This document shows, one piece after another, positions 61,878 through 64,000 of a stretch of DNA of 64,000 nucleotides (its first letter is position 1; each line of letters begins with the position of its first letter). Source of the DNA: Lujinxingia sediminis (GTDB lineage Bacteria; Myxococcota_A; Bradymonadia; Bradymonadales; Bradymonadaceae); assembly GCF_004005565.1 (NCBI RefSeq), contig NZ_SADD01000001.1:1054001-1118000 (forward strand), in the 5' to 3' direction. The notes below the pieces were generated by a model. That model was not told the DNA's origin. It did not search any database and saw only the letters and a list, made by a program, of their open reading frames with translations. The position numbers were made by a program, and so were the translations under genes.

Positions 61878-62543
61878 ATGCCCACGATATCGGTCGAAAA
61901 CTACCTCAAGGCCGTTTTTCATCTTCAGGGGGACACCGATGAGCGGGTCAAGACGAAGGCGCTGGCCGAACACCTGGACATCTCGCTGCCCTCGGTTACC
62001 GGGATGCTCAAGTCGCTGGCGGATGAAGGCCTGGTCGACTACGTGCCGTACCGCGGTGCATTGCTCTCCGAGGCCGGACGTCGGATGGCCCTGCGCGTGA
62101 TCCGCAACCACCGTCTTATCGAGGTCTTTTTGATGAAGACGCTCGACTACAGCTGGGACGAGGTTCACGCGGAGGCGGAGCGCCTTGAGCATGCTGTCAG
62201 CGACACGCTTGTGGCGCGTATCGAACAGGCGCTGGGCTTTCCGCGCTTCGATCCGCACGGCGACCCCATTCCCAGCGCTGACGGGGAGATCCTGCGGCGC
62301 GATGTCATGCCGCTGAGTGCCGCGACCGCCGGCATGAGGGTGCGGGTGGAGCGCGTGCTCGATCAGACGCCGGAGGTCCTGCGTTATCTCGATCGTATCG
62401 GTCTACGCCCCGGGGGGCTTGTATACGTTAGAGAGGTGCTCAGTTTCGATGGCCAGATGTTTCTGACGCTCAATAACGAAGACGTCTCCGTCAGTGAGAG
62501 TCTCGCTGCGAAGATGCTGGTGACTGAAGTGAGTCCCACGTGA
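61878..62543 (+). CDS. DtxR/MntR-family metalloregulator with FeoA-like C-terminal domain
   Basis: The 221-residue protein is a metal-dependent repressor. Residues 1-65 are the winged helix (LAEHLDISLPSVTGMLKSLADEGLVDY). Residues 66-140 form the dimerisation and metal site, and about 150-221 a FeoA/SH3-like domain (AGMRVRVERVLDQTPEVLRYLDRIGLRPGG). By alignment with known members the metal positions are Asn8, His78, Glu82, His97, Glu101, Glu104 and His105. Glu101 stands where DtxR has Cys, as in manganese sensors, but Asn8 replaces MntR's Asp. It is encoded inside the operon it probably controls. Confidence 0.92.
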   Translation: MPTISVENYLKAVFHLQGDTDERVKTKALAEHLDISLPSVTGMLKSLADEGLVDYVPYRGALLSEAGRRMALRVIRNHRLIEVFLMKTLDYSWDEVHAEAERLEHAVSDTLVARIEQALGFPRFDPHGDPIPSADGEILRRDVMPLSAATAGMRVRVERVLDQTPEVLRYLDRIGLRPGGLVYVREVLSFDGQMFLTLNNEDVSVSESLAAKMLVTEVSPT

Positions 62544-62968
62544 GTGAGGCGTATGCCCTGAGCGTTCGGGTCGAAGACGCGCCCGAGAAAGCGACGTTGC
62601 TCTACGACGCAGAGTGTGGTTTCTGCACGTACTGGGCGCGACGCTGGGCGATGAAGATCGGCGACGCGCTCCAGATTGTCGCGTTGCAGAGACGCGGCGG
62701 TCGTTTTGAGGCCATCGCTCAGCGTGATTTGCTCGAGGCGATTCACTTTGTTGATGTCGAAGGCCGCATCTGGCGTGGAGCTGCCGCGGTTTATAAGGCG
62801 GCGGCGTTGCGACCACGTTATCGTCTGCCCTGGTGGATGTACCGCTACGTGCCGGGCTTTCGACCGCTGAGTGAGTGGGGATACAGGCTGGTTGCGAATA
62901 ACCGTTTAACGGTCTCCCGGTTGACGCGCTGGATGCGTCGCGAGCTTCCCGACGACGCCCCGAAGTAG
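62540..62968 (+). CDS. DCC-family (DUF393) thiol-disulfide protein
   Basis: The 142-residue protein begins with GTG, overlapping the regulator stop by 4 bases. It has the family motif LLYDAECGFCTYWARRW near residue 20 (a CxxC pair), then IVALQRRGGRFEA and GRIWRGAAAVYKAAALRPRYRLPWWMYRYVPGF. The family is thought to act as thiol-disulfide oxidoreductases, but roles are poorly defined. Its place at the end of a metal-uptake operon suggests a link to metal or redox handling; this is inference. Confidence 0.9.
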   Translation: MSEAYALSVRVEDAPEKATLLYDAECGFCTYWARRWAMKIGDALQIVALQRRGGRFEAIAQRDLLEAIHFVDVEGRIWRGAAAVYKAAALRPRYRLPWWMYRYVPGFRPLSEWGYRLVANNRLTVSRLTRWMRRELPDDAPK

Positions 62969-62990
62969 TGCTCGACGGGGGTTGCAGTTG

Positions 62991-63019
62991 TAGACAGGCA
63001 TGGGGGCGGTTTCTATAGT
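62991..63019 (+). promoter_or_regulatory. Sigma-70 promoter of folD
   Basis: TAGACA (62991-62996) and TATAGT (63014-63019) are spaced by 17 bases, 37 bases before the folD ATG; both boxes are 5/6 matches. Confidence 0.58.
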
Positions 63020-63055
63020 GCGCCGGGGGTTGGTACCACGGAAGGAACGGGGTCA

Positions 63056-64000
63056 ATGTTTATGGTGTTTGAGATCGCGACACAGCCGCTTCGCGAGGCG
63101 GCACAGGGCGGAGCACCGGGGGTGCTCGATGGTAAGGCGGTGGCCGCAGCGCTGCTTGCTCAGGTCGAAGAAGCCACGGCTGCTCTGTCAGGTCGAGACA
63201 TCGTTCCGACGCTCGCAGTCGTGCGCGTCGGCAATGATCTCGCCAGTGACATCTACGTGCGCCACAAGGAGCGCGCCTGCGCGAAGGTGGGCATCGCCTT
63301 TCGCCACGAGCATCTTCCGGCTACGGCGACACAGGCCGAGGTGCTGGCGTCGCTGCGTCGTCTCAACGCTGACGAGCGCGTGCACGGTATTTTGCTACAG
63401 CTGCCACTTCCCGGGGATATGAATGGTGCCGATCTGCTCACGGCGATCGACCCGCAGAAAGACGTCGACGGCTTTCATCCGTTAAACCTTGGCGGATTGA
63501 TGAGCGGCCACGCCGTGCTGGAGCCTTGCACTCCGCGCGGGGTCATGACGCTTCTGGCAGCTTCCGGCGTGGAGCTTACCGGAAAGCGGGCTGTGGTGAT
63601 TGGCCGCAGCGTGATCGTCGGTCGGCCGATGTCGTTGATGTTGGCTCGTGCCAACGCGACCGTCACCCTCTGCCATCGTCATACCCGTGATCTTGCTGAG
63701 ATTGTCTCGCAGGCTGAGGTGCTGGTTGTGGCCACCGGCGTGGCCGGGCTGGTTCACGGTGAGTGGGTGCGACCCGGGGCGGTCGTGATCGATGTGGGGA
63801 TCAGCCGCGTAGATGGCAAACTTCGCGGCGATGTCGATTTTGAAGGCGCGCGTCAGCGCGCGGCCGCCATCACTCCTGTTCCCCGCGGTGTGGGGCCGAT
63901 GACTGTCGCTACCTTGATGGAAAACGTGGTGCGCGCGGTCTGTGTGCGCCACGGCTTGCTCTTTCGAAACGGTGAGCTCATTGATGCTGCCTCGGCAGGC
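63056..64000 (+). CDS. folD: Methylenetetrahydrofolate dehydrogenase / cyclohydrolase, 3' end cut by the window
   Basis: FolD interconverts methylene-, methenyl- and formyl-tetrahydrofolate. The frame is open to the window end (315 codons), so the stop is outside. Motifs: LAVVRVGNDLASDIYVRHKERAC (catalytic Lys71), GILLQLPLPGDM, DPQKDVDGFHPLNLG, LEPCTPRGVM, VVIGRSVIVGRPMSLMLA (NADP site) and a late PVPRGVGPMTVATLMENVV. Most FolD proteins have PVPGGVGPMT; here Arg replaces a conserved Gly. The ATG at 63056 follows AAGGA and gives about 20 extra N-terminal residues; a GTG at 63122 after GGAG would start directly at LDGKAVA. Confidence 0.93.
   Translation, partial: MFMVFEIATQPLREAAQGGAPGVLDGKAVAAALLAQVEEATAALSGRDIVPTLAVVRVGNDLASDIYVRHKERACAKVGIAFRHEHLPATATQAEVLASLRRLNADERVHGILLQLPLPGDMNGADLLTAIDPQKDVDGFHPLNLGGLMSGHAVLEPCTPRGVMTLLAASGVELTGKRAVVIGRSVIVGRPMSLMLARANATVTLCHRHTRDLAEIVSQAEVLVVATGVAGLVHGEWVRPGAVVIDVGISRVDGKLRGDVDFEGARQRAAAITPVPRGVGPMTVATLMENVVRAVCVRHGLLFRNGELIDAASAG

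Noticed and set aside
58242-62968. A zinc (ZnuABC) assignment for the metal operon
   Set aside because: The binding protein lacks a His-rich loop and shows the His-His-Glu-Asp ligand order, and the regulator is DtxR/MntR type rather than Zur.

Overview
The window is GC-rich, gene-dense chromosomal DNA from a Gram-negative bacterium. It encodes BamB, a YfgM-like protein, many Sec/SPII lipoproteins and a beta-barrel-like protein. A Ser/Thr kinase, a PP2C phosphatase, a sigma-54 activator with a TPR sensor, very long TPR proteins and a coenzyme-B12 acyl-CoA cluster give a deltaproteobacterial/myxobacterial flavour. A Bradymonadales-like member of the former Deltaproteobacteria is my best guess, but this is an inference from gene style, not a measurement. 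I saw no rRNA, tRNA, insertion sequence, prophage or CRISPR array.

Layout. 1-7 kb: the end of a secreted protein, PP2C phosphatase, DprA, a class V aminotransferase, an unknown charged protein, then a minus-strand run of three exported proteins that includes a lipoprotein cyclophilin. 7-12 kb: a 1256-residue sigma-54 activator and a small lipoprotein, closed by a strong hairpin. 11.8-17 kb: a six-gene minus-strand acyl-CoA operon (3-hydroxyacyl-CoA dehydrogenase, enoyl-CoA hydratase, acyl-CoA dehydrogenase, B12-binding mutase subunit, a degenerate acyl-CoA dehydrogenase, MeaB). 17-24 kb: Ser/Thr kinase, quinone oxidoreductase, DHH-CBS phosphoesterase, a 48-residue membrane peptide, deoxynucleoside kinase, MFS transporter and an unknown protein. 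24-33 kb: Lon, GreA, CarB, an AGCS amino-acid symporter and an outer-membrane protein. 33-38 kb: YfgM-like protein and BamB, TrmB and a metallo-beta-lactamase-fold hydrolase. 37.6-42.6 kb: an Lgt-like membrane protein, an orphan histidine kinase, a DUF72 protein, an unknown protein and an SDR oxidoreductase.

A 43-bp tandem repeat array of about 12 units (42677-43194) fills the only long non-coding stretch. It is followed by RarD, a rhodanese-MoeB fusion and a secreted HEAT-repeat protein. 48.6-58 kb: Maf, YggS, ProC, a DivIVA-like protein, a membrane gluzincin peptidase and a 1729-residue TPR protein. 58-63 kb: a translationally coupled metal-uptake operon (binding lipoprotein, ATPase, two permeases, DtxR/MntR-type regulator, DCC-family thiol protein) behind an operator-like inverted repeat that overlaps its promoter. 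FolD runs off the right end.

Most of the window is housekeeping. The accessory-looking signals are the 43-bp array, the sigma-54 activator with a P-loop-less N-terminal module, the metal operon with an unusual regulator ligand set, the acyl-CoA operon with an inactive-looking dehydrogenase, the Lgt-like paralogue and the giant TPR protein. I found no clear new multi-gene defence or mobile system. Several well-spaced promoters resembling TTGACA-17-TATAGT suggest a housekeeping sigma factor with a near-canonical consensus.
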